Made by a program: the position numbers and the translations under genes. From positions 1 through 19,174 of the forward strand of contig CAXFCD010000004.1 of NCBI GenBank assembly GCA_964001155.1: a stretch of 19,174 bases of DNA, in the 5' to 3' direction. Shown one piece after another: positions 6,473 through 13,786 of the stretch. Numbering within the stretch: the stretch's first letter is position 1; every line of letters starts with the position of its first letter. The notes under the pieces were generated by a model that searched no databases, had not been told where the DNA came from, and worked only from the letters and a program-made list of their open reading frames with translations. Source of the DNA: CAXFCD01 sp964001155 (GTDB lineage: Bacteria > Fidelibacterota > Marinisomatia > Marinisomatales > UBA1611).

Positions 6473-8224
6473 ATGAAATCCACAATTTTGTCAAAATCGC
6501 TTATTTTTGTTGTCGTTTTACTTGGATTCGGAGGGTGTGCTTACTTCAATACCTTTTATAATGCCCAGCAATATTATGAAGAAGCAGAAAAAATCCGTCT
6601 ACAAAAAGAAGGAGAATCCATTCCCATCACTGCATTGGATAAATACGGGAAAACGATCCAAAAATGTGAAAAAGTCTTGAAAGATTTCCCTGATACAAAA
6701 TTCCGGACTGATGCCATCCTGCTCATGGCGAAAGCCAGGTTTTATCGCAAAGATTACGATCTGGCCATTGGAGATTTAAAAATTATTTCCACAGATGGAA
6801 GTAACGCTCAAATGGAAGAAGCCCAATATTGGCGTGCCTTGTGCAAATGGAAAAAGGGAAATGCCCAAACTGCCATTGACGAATTGACTCAATTATTGGA
6901 ATTATCCAATTCCAAAGAAATTCAATCCCAGTGTTATTTATCTTTATCTGAAATTGCCCAGGAATTAAAAGACCCTGATTTAGCCATGACCCATTTACAG
7001 ATGGGAGCGCGACTTACGAAAAACCGACAACAAAAAGGCGTCATCTATGGCCGATTAGCCGAAATGGCTTTCAATAAGGAAAAATACGATATTGCAAAAG
7101 ATGGGTATGAAAATGTCATTGCTCACTCTTTATCCAAGGAGAAAATCGAAAAAGCACACCTTCAAATTCTTAAAATTCTGCGGATTGAGAAAAAATACCG
7201 GTCAGCTTCACGGAAAATTAAAGGGATGCTCACCGATGATAAATTCAAGAATATTGCGGGAAATTTAGAATTAGAATTGGTGCAATTGTACCGGGCGCAA
7301 GGAGAAACTTCGGAAATTGAAACACGGCTTGAATCCATCGTCAATGAATATCAGAGAACCCCTGTTTCCGCTGAAGCATATTATTTGTTGGGACAAATCT
7401 ATACGTCCCGGAAATGGGATATGACTAAAGCGAAAGAATTTTTTGATTTGGTAAGCAAAGAATCCAGTCGGTCATTATTTTCGCCCATGGCCAAAAGCAG
7501 AAGTAAGGCTATTGAGATTTATCAGGAAGCCCAAAAAGATCTTGAGACGCATGAAATTATTTCCACCCAAGATTCCACATTATTGGCGGCGGAATCTGAT
7601 TCACTTGTTCCCGGTGTTTCTGTTATAGTACCCGATAGGGAAGTCCCTGAACTTTATTATCAATTAGCTGACCTGGAAGCATTCAGTTTTAATCGCTATG
7701 CTGAAGGAATCCAATTTCTTAAAAAAATTATTTCCAATTTCCCTGAATCATCTTTTCGCCCCAAATCCATATTCACCATGGCATTTATGTATGAAATCAT
7801 GGGGGATTCTATTCAGGCAGAACAAACGCGGGATATCCTCATGGAGTCTTATCCAAATTCAGAATATGCAGCATATTTACACGAGGATGTGAAAGTAGAA
7901 AAGCATCAGCAGGAAACTGTTTTCGCCCAAGCGGAATCCCAAATCACTGTAAACCCCGACAATGCAATTTACCTGTTTAAAGAAACGATGAAATATGATG
8001 AGAAGAGTGATTTGGCGGTTTCCGCCGCTTACACCATCAGTTACCATTATGATCGCACTGCAGAACTAGACAGCGCCATGAAATATTACCAGTGGATCCA
8101 GGATAATCATCCCCGATCAGAACAATCTTTCCAAGCGAATAAACGAATTCAAACTCTACAATTGGCTCTTTCTACCATCGAAACCGAAACCGATACAGCA
8201 ACTTTTATTCAGGAAGAAAATTGA
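6473..8224 (+). CDS. TPR-repeat outer-membrane lipoprotein
   Basis: The 583-residue protein opens with a lipoprotein signal peptide ending GFGGC, the lipidated residue being Cys22 (the -3 position is Phe, slightly off consensus). It then reads YFNTFYNAQQYYEEAEK, a start I associate with TPR lipoproteins of FCB-group bacteria. Tetratricopeptide-like helical pairs follow, with blocks such as KFRTDAILLMAKARFYRKDY, EEAQYWRALCKWKKGNAQTA and AEAYYLLGQIYTSRKWDMTK, and a second set after a linker at about residues 350-390. It probably scaffolds an envelope complex. Resemblance in plan to PorW/SprE, a TPR lipoprotein needed for T9SS, is suggestive because T9SS cargo genes lie nearby, but I cannot verify homology. 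It is first in a 13-gene run; no clear Shine-Dalgarno precedes its ATG. Confidence 0.8.
   Translation: MKSTILSKSLIFVVVLLGFGGCAYFNTFYNAQQYYEEAEKIRLQKEGESIPITALDKYGKTIQKCEKVLKDFPDTKFRTDAILLMAKARFYRKDYDLAIGDLKIISTDGSNAQMEEAQYWRALCKWKKGNAQTAIDELTQLLELSNSKEIQSQCYLSLSEIAQELKDPDLAMTHLQMGARLTKNRQQKGVIYGRLAEMAFNKEKYDIAKDGYENVIAHSLSKEKIEKAHLQILKILRIEKKYRSASRKIKGMLTDDKFKNIAGNLELELVQLYRAQGETSEIETRLESIVNEYQRTPVSAEAYYLLGQIYTSRKWDMTKAKEFFDLVSKESSRSLFSPMAKSRSKAIEIYQEAQKDLETHEIISTQDSTLLAAESDSLVPGVSVIVPDREVPELYYQLADLEAFSFNRYAEGIQFLKKIISNFPESSFRPKSIFTMAFMYEIMGDSIQAEQTRDILMESYPNSEYAAYLHEDVKVEKHQQETVFAQAESQITVNPDNAIYLFKETMKYDEKSDLAVSAAYTISYHYDRTAELDSAMKYYQWIQDNHPRSEQSFQANKRIQTLQLALSTIETETDTATFIQEEN
8211..8216 (+). 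promoter_or_regulatory. Ribosome binding site for a TTG start
   Basis: AGGAAG lies inside the last codons of the TPR gene, just upstream of TTG at 8221. No ATG occurs in the dihydroorotate dehydrogenase frame until codon 78, inside the conserved fold, so this site supports initiation at TTG. Confidence 0.6.
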
Positions 8225-9270
8225 GAGCAGGAATTCTTTCATTTTTCTATCGAACGACACGTTGGGTTGTAACAAAAACAATTTATTTTTTTCAGGCAAT
8301 TTTCTTTAAACCAAGAGACCTTGAACCTGCAGTCAATTTTGGTGATGCCCAACTCTCAACCTACGCCATCTTTGGAAAACTCATTTATGATTTTAAAATT
8401 CCTTTAGAAAATTCAATCGAAGTTTTTGATCTCAAATTTCCATCTCCACTCATGGCTGCTTCTTTTAAATCGGAATCAGAAATATTAAAAATTTGGCTCC
8501 GGATGGGTTTGGGTTGTGTAATGTTTAAAACAATCATGGCAGAACCGAGACAAGGAAATCCCCGGCCGCGGCTTCAGGATGCATCCATTTCAGGGGAAAA
8601 AGGGATATTGAATTCCATGGGAATACCGGGATCGGGAATAGCACAATTTTCTCAAGAATTACCTAATTCAACTTTATGGAATTTTAATAGGCCTTTAGGA
8701 ATTAGTATCGGTGGAGATTCTTCGAAAGAGTATGTCGATAATGTTGAGGCTATAGAATCAGTCTTAGCACATTTATATTATCCTTATTTTTATGAATTAA
8801 ATATCAGTTGTCCCAACACAGAAAATGGACTCACCATAGCGGAAGAACCCAACAAATTAGAAAATGTAATTAAGGAAATTCGTGGAATAACAGGGAAACC
8901 TATTTCAATTAAAGTATCTCCTGACCTGTCAAATGATCAATTAAATCAAATCGGCGAAATTTGTTCAGGTGTAGAACAATCAATGATCAATGCCGGAAAT
9001 ACACAATACAAACGGCCAACTGAAGTCAAGGTGAATCCCAACCATTTTACCATGGAAGGAGGCGGCTTTTCCGGACCGGCGCTTTTTGACCGAACTCTGG
9101 AAATGGTAAACCTGTTTTCTGAATTCAAAATGCCAATTATAGCAACAGGTGGGATATCAACTTTTGCTCATATAAGACGTTTGAAAGATTCAGGCGCATC
9201 TCTATTTGGGATGGCAACCGCACTTGTATTGGATCCTTACTGCATCCCAAAAATCAACTCAGAATTCTAA
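8221..9270 (+). CDS. pyrD: Dihydroorotate dehydrogenase
   Basis: The 349-residue product matches the dihydroorotate dehydrogenase barrel, which oxidises dihydroorotate to orotate with FMN in pyrimidine synthesis. Visible landmarks are Lys103 and EPRQGNPRPRL (109-118), the substrate-loop motif NSMG (131-134), LNISCPNT (193-200) with Cys197 at the catalytic-base position, Lys231, INAGN around Asn258, GGFSG (281-285) and IATGGIS (307-313) for phosphate binding. Cys as the base is typical of class 1 enzymes; class 2 enzymes have Ser. Yet residues 8-30 form a hydrophobic or amphipathic stretch such as membrane-bound class 2 enzymes carry. The start is most likely TTG, overlapping the TPR stop as TTGA. 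No other pyrimidine gene is in the window, so a related flavin enzyme with a different substrate is a minor alternative. Confidence 0.82.
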   Translation: MRAGILSFFYRTTRWVVTKTIYFFQAIFFKPRDLEPAVNFGDAQLSTYAIFGKLIYDFKIPLENSIEVFDLKFPSPLMAASFKSESEILKIWLRMGLGCVMFKTIMAEPRQGNPRPRLQDASISGEKGILNSMGIPGSGIAQFSQELPNSTLWNFNRPLGISIGGDSSKEYVDNVEAIESVLAHLYYPYFYELNISCPNTENGLTIAEEPNKLENVIKEIRGITGKPISIKVSPDLSNDQLNQIGEICSGVEQSMINAGNTQYKRPTEVKVNPNHFTMEGGGFSGPALFDRTLEMVNLFSEFKMPIIATGGISTFAHIRRLKDSGASLFGMATALVLDPYCIPKINSEF

Positions 9271-9728
9271 TGTTTACCATAGTTCTACTAGAGCCACAAA
9301 TTCCACCTAATACAGGATCAACAGGCCGATTATGCGGCGCGACGAATAATCGCCTTCACATTGTTGGAAAATTAGGATTTGAATTGTCGGACAAAACACT
9401 AAAAAGAGCAGGATTGGATTATTGGGATCATATTGATTGGGATTATTTTCCGGACAAAGAAGCCTATTTAGATAATCTTGTTAAAAATGGCGCATTTCAT
9501 CTCTTGACCACAAAATCATCTCAGCCGTACACTTCACGGCGTTTTCAACAGGGAGATTATCTCGTTTTCGGCAGTGAGACTGCGGGAATTGATGAATCTT
9601 TCTTGGAAAAATATTGGGAAAATACGTGTACCATACCCATGGAAAATCCACATATCAGAAGCCTAAACCTTGCCACTAGTGCAGGAATCGTTCTCTATGA
9701 AGCGATACGCCAAGTCCATGCATCTTAA
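9270..9728 (+). CDS. trmL: tRNA (cytidine/uridine-34-2'-O)-methyltransferase TrmL
   Basis: This 152-residue SpoU/SPOUT enzyme has the minimal TrmL length, with no extra RNA-binding domain. The three knotted-fold motifs are in order: EPQIPPNTGSTGRLCGAT (8-25) with Asn14 and Arg20, LVFGSETAGI (98-107), and IPMENPHIRSLNLATSAGIV (122-141). The family transfers a methyl group from S-adenosylmethionine to the 2'-OH of the wobble base of certain leucine tRNAs in the cytosol, stabilising decoding. LHIVGKLGFELSDKTLKRAG followed by LDYWDH is also characteristic. The ATG shares one base with the preceding stop (TAATG), so translation is probably coupled to the dehydrogenase gene. The functional link to its neighbours is not obvious. 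Confidence 0.92.
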   Translation: MFTIVLLEPQIPPNTGSTGRLCGATNNRLHIVGKLGFELSDKTLKRAGLDYWDHIDWDYFPDKEAYLDNLVKNGAFHLLTTKSSQPYTSRRFQQGDYLVFGSETAGIDESFLEKYWENTCTIPMENPHIRSLNLATSAGIVLYEAIRQVHAS

Positions 9729-10221
9729 TTCCAAAACCCTAATCATAATCCTAATCTTGTTGATTGGTTGCTCTAGTTCACCGAGATATGCTACAGGTTC
9801 ACCGAGGGCTTCAGCTAAAAAATCAAAATCATATAATGGATCAAAGCCCTTAAAAACAAAATCGAAATCAAAAAAAGTTAAACACCGAAAAGTTATGACC
9901 GGTGTCAGTTCATTTTATGCTGAAGATTTCCATGGAAAACTCACAGCAAATGGCGAAGTTTATGATATGTATGGCGTCACTGCAGCTCACAAAACACTCC
10001 CTTTAGGCACCGTGTGCCGTGTCACCAATTTAGAAAATGATAAATCATTGATCTTGCGAATCAACGATCGGGGACCCTATGTGAAAGGCAGAATATTGGA
10101 TTGTTCATATGGTGCAGCTAAAAAATTAGATTTTATTACCCAGGGAACCACAAAAGTGAAAATAGAAGTGATGGAATGGGGTGATGGTGTGTATATGCAT
10201 CACCGAGAGAAACCAAAATGA
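9697..10221 (+). CDS. rlpA: RlpA-like septal-ring lipoprotein (double-psi beta-barrel)
   Basis: The 174-residue product has a lipoprotein signal peptide ending LLIGC (Cys25), a Ser/Lys-rich linker (about 33-66) and one RlpA double-psi beta-barrel domain (about 67-163): GVSSFYAEDFHGKLTANGEV, then AHKTLPLGTVCRVTN, RINDRGPYVKGRILDCS and GAAKKL. Asp124 in RINDRGP corresponds to the catalytic Asp of RlpA lytic transglycosylases, which cut glycan strands lacking stem peptides. The C-terminal SPOR domain found in longer RlpA proteins is absent, so septal targeting must come from elsewhere. The start at 9697 is chosen because AGGA precedes it by 10 bases and it gives a basic n-region; ATG at 9718 (167 residues, 11-base overlap) is a real alternative. 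It overlaps trmL at its start and the lipid kinase by 4 bases (ATGA). Confidence 0.85.
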   Translation: MKRYAKSMHLNSKTLIIILILLIGCSSSPRYATGSPRASAKKSKSYNGSKPLKTKSKSKKVKHRKVMTGVSSFYAEDFHGKLTANGEVYDMYGVTAAHKTLPLGTVCRVTNLENDKSLILRINDRGPYVKGRILDCSYGAAKKLDFITQGTTKVKIEVMEWGDGVYMHHREKPK

Positions 10222-11105
10222 AAAAATACTATATGGTTGTGAATCCACATGGTGGATTAAAAAAAGGCATTGGGATTCTTGATCGGGTTCGCCCAATATT
10301 TGAAGGGAACGGTGATGAATTAACCATTTTAGAAACTGAATATGCTGGCCATGCACGGGAATATGCCCGAGAGATTGATTTTACCGGTTATGATGGATTT
10401 TGTGCCATTGGCGGTGATGGTACTATGCATGAAGTTATTAATGGTATGTTAAAACGTCCTGATGGGCGGCAACTACCGATTGGGTTGGTCACGGGAGGTA
10501 CGGGAAATTCATTCATGCATGATTTAGATTGTCTTGATCCTGAAAATGCTGCAAAACGAATTTTAACCGGACGGCTCCGACCCATAGATATTGCAAAAGT
10601 AGAAGCTGCCGGTGAAATACTCTATGGATTTAATATCGTTGGCTGGGGCATGCCCACGGACATTAATATTTTAGCAGAGAAAATGCGTTGGCTTGGAGAA
10701 CAACGGTACAACATAGCCTCTATTATTGAAGTGATGAAAGGTAAGCAACGCTTGGCAAAACTTATTATTGAAGGAAACACTGTCGTTGGTGATTTTGGAT
10801 TTATTCTTGGCTGCAATACTATTCATACAGGAAAAGGAATGCAAATGGCACCATTGGCACAATTGAATGACGGATTAATCGATTTAATTATTGCCCGAAA
10901 AGCAGGCAGGATAAAATTATTAACGCTTTTTCCGAAATTGTTTAGCGGGGCACATGTGGGGGATCCATTGGTGGACTATCGCCAAGTGAAAGAATTCTCC
11001 ATCATTCCCCAAGAGGATAACATTTTAAATATTGATGGTGAAATGATTGGTAGTACTCCCATTCATGTAACTGTAGAACAGGGTTTAATCAATGTTCTCG
11101 TATAA
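10218..11105 (+). CDS. Diacylglycerol/lipid kinase family protein
   Basis: The 295-residue product is a full-length soluble DAGK_cat-family kinase (DgkB/YegS/sphingosine kinase-like). Motifs are VNPHGG (8-13), the nucleotide-binding GGDGTMHEVINGM (65-77), VTGGTGNSF (91-99), GKGMQMAPLAQLNDGLIDL (205-223) including the conserved Asp, and LNIDGE (270-275) near the end. The family phosphorylates lipid hydroxyls, commonly diacylglycerol to phosphatidate, at the inner membrane face. Exact substrate cannot be read from these motifs. The downstream neighbour is CdsA, which consumes phosphatidate, so diacylglycerol is a reasonable inferred substrate. Its ATG overlaps the rlpA stop (ATGA), and 15 bases separate it from cdsA. 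Confidence 0.88.
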   Translation: MKKYYMVVNPHGGLKKGIGILDRVRPIFEGNGDELTILETEYAGHAREYAREIDFTGYDGFCAIGGDGTMHEVINGMLKRPDGRQLPIGLVTGGTGNSFMHDLDCLDPENAAKRILTGRLRPIDIAKVEAAGEILYGFNIVGWGMPTDINILAEKMRWLGEQRYNIASIIEVMKGKQRLAKLIIEGNTVVGDFGFILGCNTIHTGKGMQMAPLAQLNDGLIDLIIARKAGRIKLLTLFPKLFSGAHVGDPLVDYRQVKEFSIIPQEDNILNIDGEMIGSTPIHVTVEQGLINVLV

Positions 11106-11120
11106 TAAGGAAATTTCGAA

Positions 11121-11942
11121 ATGAAAATGATGAAAGGTCGTAATCTTGTTAATGCATTAGGAATTCCATCATGGTTATTCCTTATTTGGAAAGGCGGGTT
11201 GTATTATAGTGTTTTTATTTTGATTTGTATCGCCTTTGCCTTGGGTGAATTTTATTCCATTTTAGAGAAAAAGGGTGTGAAACCGCTACGATGGATGGGC
11301 ATGTGTTCTGCTGTTTTTATAGCAGATTTTTACTATGTTCAACCGGAATTAACACCGCACCATGTTTTTGGCGGTGTAATTTTCATTGTATTAATGACGG
11401 TTGTTTGGGAATTGTTTTCTGAAAAAGAAAATGCAGGTCAAAATATTTCTGCAACGTTAGCCGGAATTTTATTTGTCCCAATCCTGTTAGGAACTGCCAT
11501 TGATATCAGGCAATTTGATTTTTTAATGGGAACACAGTTGACCTTAGCCATGGTTCTGTCAATTTGGGCGTGCGATACAGCAGCATTTATTTTTGGGACC
11601 CAATTCGGAAAAGCAAAGATCTTTCCCAGGGTCAGCCCTAATAAATCCTGGGTGGGCTCCATTTCCGGACTTTTGGCTTCTATGGGCGTTTTTCAATTGT
11701 TTTATCATCAAGGTTGGCTTGGTGATTATTTTTCCATGCAGGATGCAGTTGTATTTGGAATCATCTCCGGCGTCTTTGGACAAATAGGTGACTTTGCAGA
11801 ATCCTTATTAAAACGAGATGCAGGCGTGAAAGACAGTGGCACACTTTTACAGGGCCACGGGGGCGTTTTAGACCGTTTTGACTCCTTGATATTCGCCATG
11901 CCAATGACCTATCTTTACGTCCATTTTTTGATGCATTATTAA
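11121..11942 (+). CDS. cdsA: Phosphatidate cytidylyltransferase (CDP-diglyceride synthase)
   Basis: The 273-residue integral membrane enzyme makes CDP-diacylglycerol from CTP and phosphatidic acid, the branch point of phospholipid synthesis. It carries the family signature near the C-terminus, LLKRDAGVKDSGTLLQGHGG (229-248) followed by VLDRFDS (249-255), plus CDTAAFIFGTQFGK (151-164) with the metal-binding Asp region, SPNKSWVGS (172-180) and GQIGDFAES (220-228). I see about seven hydrophobic segments. AAGGAA lies 8 bases before the ATG. The adjacent lipid kinase would supply phosphatidate. Start codons a few residues downstream (residues 3 and 4 are both Met) cannot be excluded. Confidence 0.93.
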   Translation: MKMMKGRNLVNALGIPSWLFLIWKGGLYYSVFILICIAFALGEFYSILEKKGVKPLRWMGMCSAVFIADFYYVQPELTPHHVFGGVIFIVLMTVVWELFSEKENAGQNISATLAGILFVPILLGTAIDIRQFDFLMGTQLTLAMVLSIWACDTAAFIFGTQFGKAKIFPRVSPNKSWVGSISGLLASMGVFQLFYHQGWLGDYFSMQDAVVFGIISGVFGQIGDFAESLLKRDAGVKDSGTLLQGHGGVLDRFDSLIFAMPMTYLYVHFLMHY

Positions 11943-11959
11943 TATTTTTATAACTCACC

Positions 11960-13771
11960 ATGGAATTAAAATCTATTTTGGCTACGGATTGTGGCTCCAC
12001 CACAACCAAAGCCATCCTCATACGAAAAATTGATGGTGAATACCGTTTAACCCACCGTGGTGAAGCCCCAACCACTGTTGAAGCGCCTTTTGAAGATGTG
12101 ACACGTGGTGTCCTAAATGCGGTCATGGAGGTTGAAGAACTTGCTAGTCAAAAGATTCTGGATGGAGATGAAATAATGTCTCCCCAGCAAAACGGTGAAG
12201 GTGTAGATATTTACATTTCAACAAGTTCTGCAGGTGGTGGACTCCAAATGATGGTGGCCGGCGTGGTGAAATCCATGTCCGGTGAAAGTGCTGAACGTGC
12301 AGCCCTTGGTGCGGGATCAATAGTGATGGATGTGATGGCATCCAATGATGGACGACTTCCACATGAAAAAATTAAACGGATACGCGATCTTCGTCCCGAT
12401 ATGATTTTACTTTCCGGTGGTATTGATGGCGGTACTGTCTCCCATGTAGTTGAATTGGCTGAAATTCTTCATGCAGCAAACCCACAACCAAGATTGGGAC
12501 AGAATTATAAACTACCTGTAATCTACGCAGGTAACAACAAAGCCCAAGACCAAATTCGCGAAACACTCGGTGACATGACAGATTTGGATATTGTGGATAA
12601 TATTCGTCCCGTTCTTGAGAGGGAAAATCTAGAACCGTCCCGAGATAAGATACATGACTTATTCATGGAACATGTGATGCAGCAAGCACCCGGATATAAA
12701 AAATTGATGTCCTGGACAGATGCGCCCATTATGCCAACGCCAGGTGCTGTTGGTTCTCTCATTGAAATGATTGCTGAAAAGGAGAAAATTACTGTTGTCG
12801 GTGTCGATATTGGCGGTGCAACAACGGATATCTTTTCTGTATTTCAAGGAAAGTTTAACCGAACAGTAAGCGCAAATCTTGGTATGAGTTATTCCATCTG
12901 TAACGTGTTGGCAGAATCCGGGTTAGATAATGTTTTAAGATGGGTTCCTTTTGATATTGATCGAAAAGAGCTTACGAATAGGATCGGGAATAAAATGATT
13001 CGTCCCACAACCGTTCCACAATCTTTAGAAGAATTATTTATTGAGCAAGCAATCGCACGAGAAGCATTGAGACTCTCGTTCAAACAACATAAAGAATTTG
13101 CCGTGGGACTGAAAGGTGTTCAAAAAGAACGAACCATTTCCGATGCATTTGATCAATCCTCATCAGGAGAATCGTTGGTGAATATGATGGATCTTGATTT
13201 ATTGGTCGGTTCTGGAGGTGTCTTGAGTCATGCGCCACGACGAGAACAATCTGCTCGAATGTTGATCGACTCTTTCATGCCGGAAGGAATTACCCAATTG
13301 GCCGTAGATTCCATTTTTATGATGCCGCAACTTGGTGTTTTAGCCAATATTGAAAAAGAAGATTTAGCAGATGAAGCACGTACAGCAGCATTGGAAGTAT
13401 TCCATAAAGATTGTTTAATTCGACTCGGTACATGTATCACACCTGTGGGAAAAGTAAAAGACGGGGAAGTTGTTTTGAATGCAGAATTTGAAATGCCAAC
13501 CGGCGAGACTGTTACTAAAGAAATAAAAAAGAACGAATTAATCAGAATCGAAGTCGAATATGCTCCGATTAAAGCAAAACTAACGCCACAAAAGAAAATG
13601 GACATTGGGGCAGGGGTAGGCGAACCCATTTCTACCACAGTTTATGGTGGAGTAGTCGGTTTAATTCTGGACGGTCGAGATCGTCCCATTTCTATTCCGA
13701 CAGATTCTGAAGATCGACTATCTGCATTAAAGAATTGGTCTGATGTAGTCAACGAGTACCCAAATACTTAA
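11960..13771 (+). CDS. MutL/GlmL-like ASKHA-fold ATPase
   Basis: The 603-residue soluble protein has the actin/Hsp70-type nucleotide-binding fold of the MutL/GlmL family. Two phosphate loops are visible, ATDCGSTTTKA (8-18) and GVDIGGATTDIFS (281-293), with glycine motifs at LLSGGIDGG (150-158) and LVGSGGVLSHA (415-425). ISTSSAGGGLQMMVAGVVKS (86-105) is also typical. The C-terminal 110 residues form a beta-rich region ending GGVVGLILDGRDRPISIPTD (563-582). The characterised relative GlmL/MutL is linked to coenzyme-B12 glutamate mutase, but no mutase subunit is encoded nearby. Six proteins encoded directly downstream, four of them membrane proteins, are the likelier partners, so an ATP-driven assembly or remodelling role for a membrane complex is inferred. 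It follows cdsA by 17 bases; no strong Shine-Dalgarno is visible. Confidence 0.75.
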   Translation: MELKSILATDCGSTTTKAILIRKIDGEYRLTHRGEAPTTVEAPFEDVTRGVLNAVMEVEELASQKILDGDEIMSPQQNGEGVDIYISTSSAGGGLQMMVAGVVKSMSGESAERAALGAGSIVMDVMASNDGRLPHEKIKRIRDLRPDMILLSGGIDGGTVSHVVELAEILHAANPQPRLGQNYKLPVIYAGNNKAQDQIRETLGDMTDLDIVDNIRPVLERENLEPSRDKIHDLFMEHVMQQAPGYKKLMSWTDAPIMPTPGAVGSLIEMIAEKEKITVVGVDIGGATTDIFSVFQGKFNRTVSANLGMSYSICNVLAESGLDNVLRWVPFDIDRKELTNRIGNKMIRPTTVPQSLEELFIEQAIAREALRLSFKQHKEFAVGLKGVQKERTISDAFDQSSSGESLVNMMDLDLLVGSGGVLSHAPRREQSARMLIDSFMPEGITQLAVDSIFMMPQLGVLANIEKEDLADEARTAALEVFHKDCLIRLGTCITPVGKVKDGEVVLNAEFEMPTGETVTKEIKKNELIRIEVEYAPIKAKLTPQKKMDIGAGVGEPISTTVYGGVVGLILDGRDRPISIPTDSEDRLSALKNWSDVVNEYPNT

Positions 13772-13786
13772 CTCCTTATCTAACTA

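Noticed and set aside
11761..12126. Minus-strand open frame of 121 codons across the cdsA end and the ATPase start
   Set aside because: It is fully antisense to two well-supported genes and its composition is unlike a folded protein.
13228..13638. Minus-strand open frame of 136 codons inside the ATPase gene
   Set aside because: It is antisense to a region coding a clear ASKHA domain; no recognisable motif of its own.
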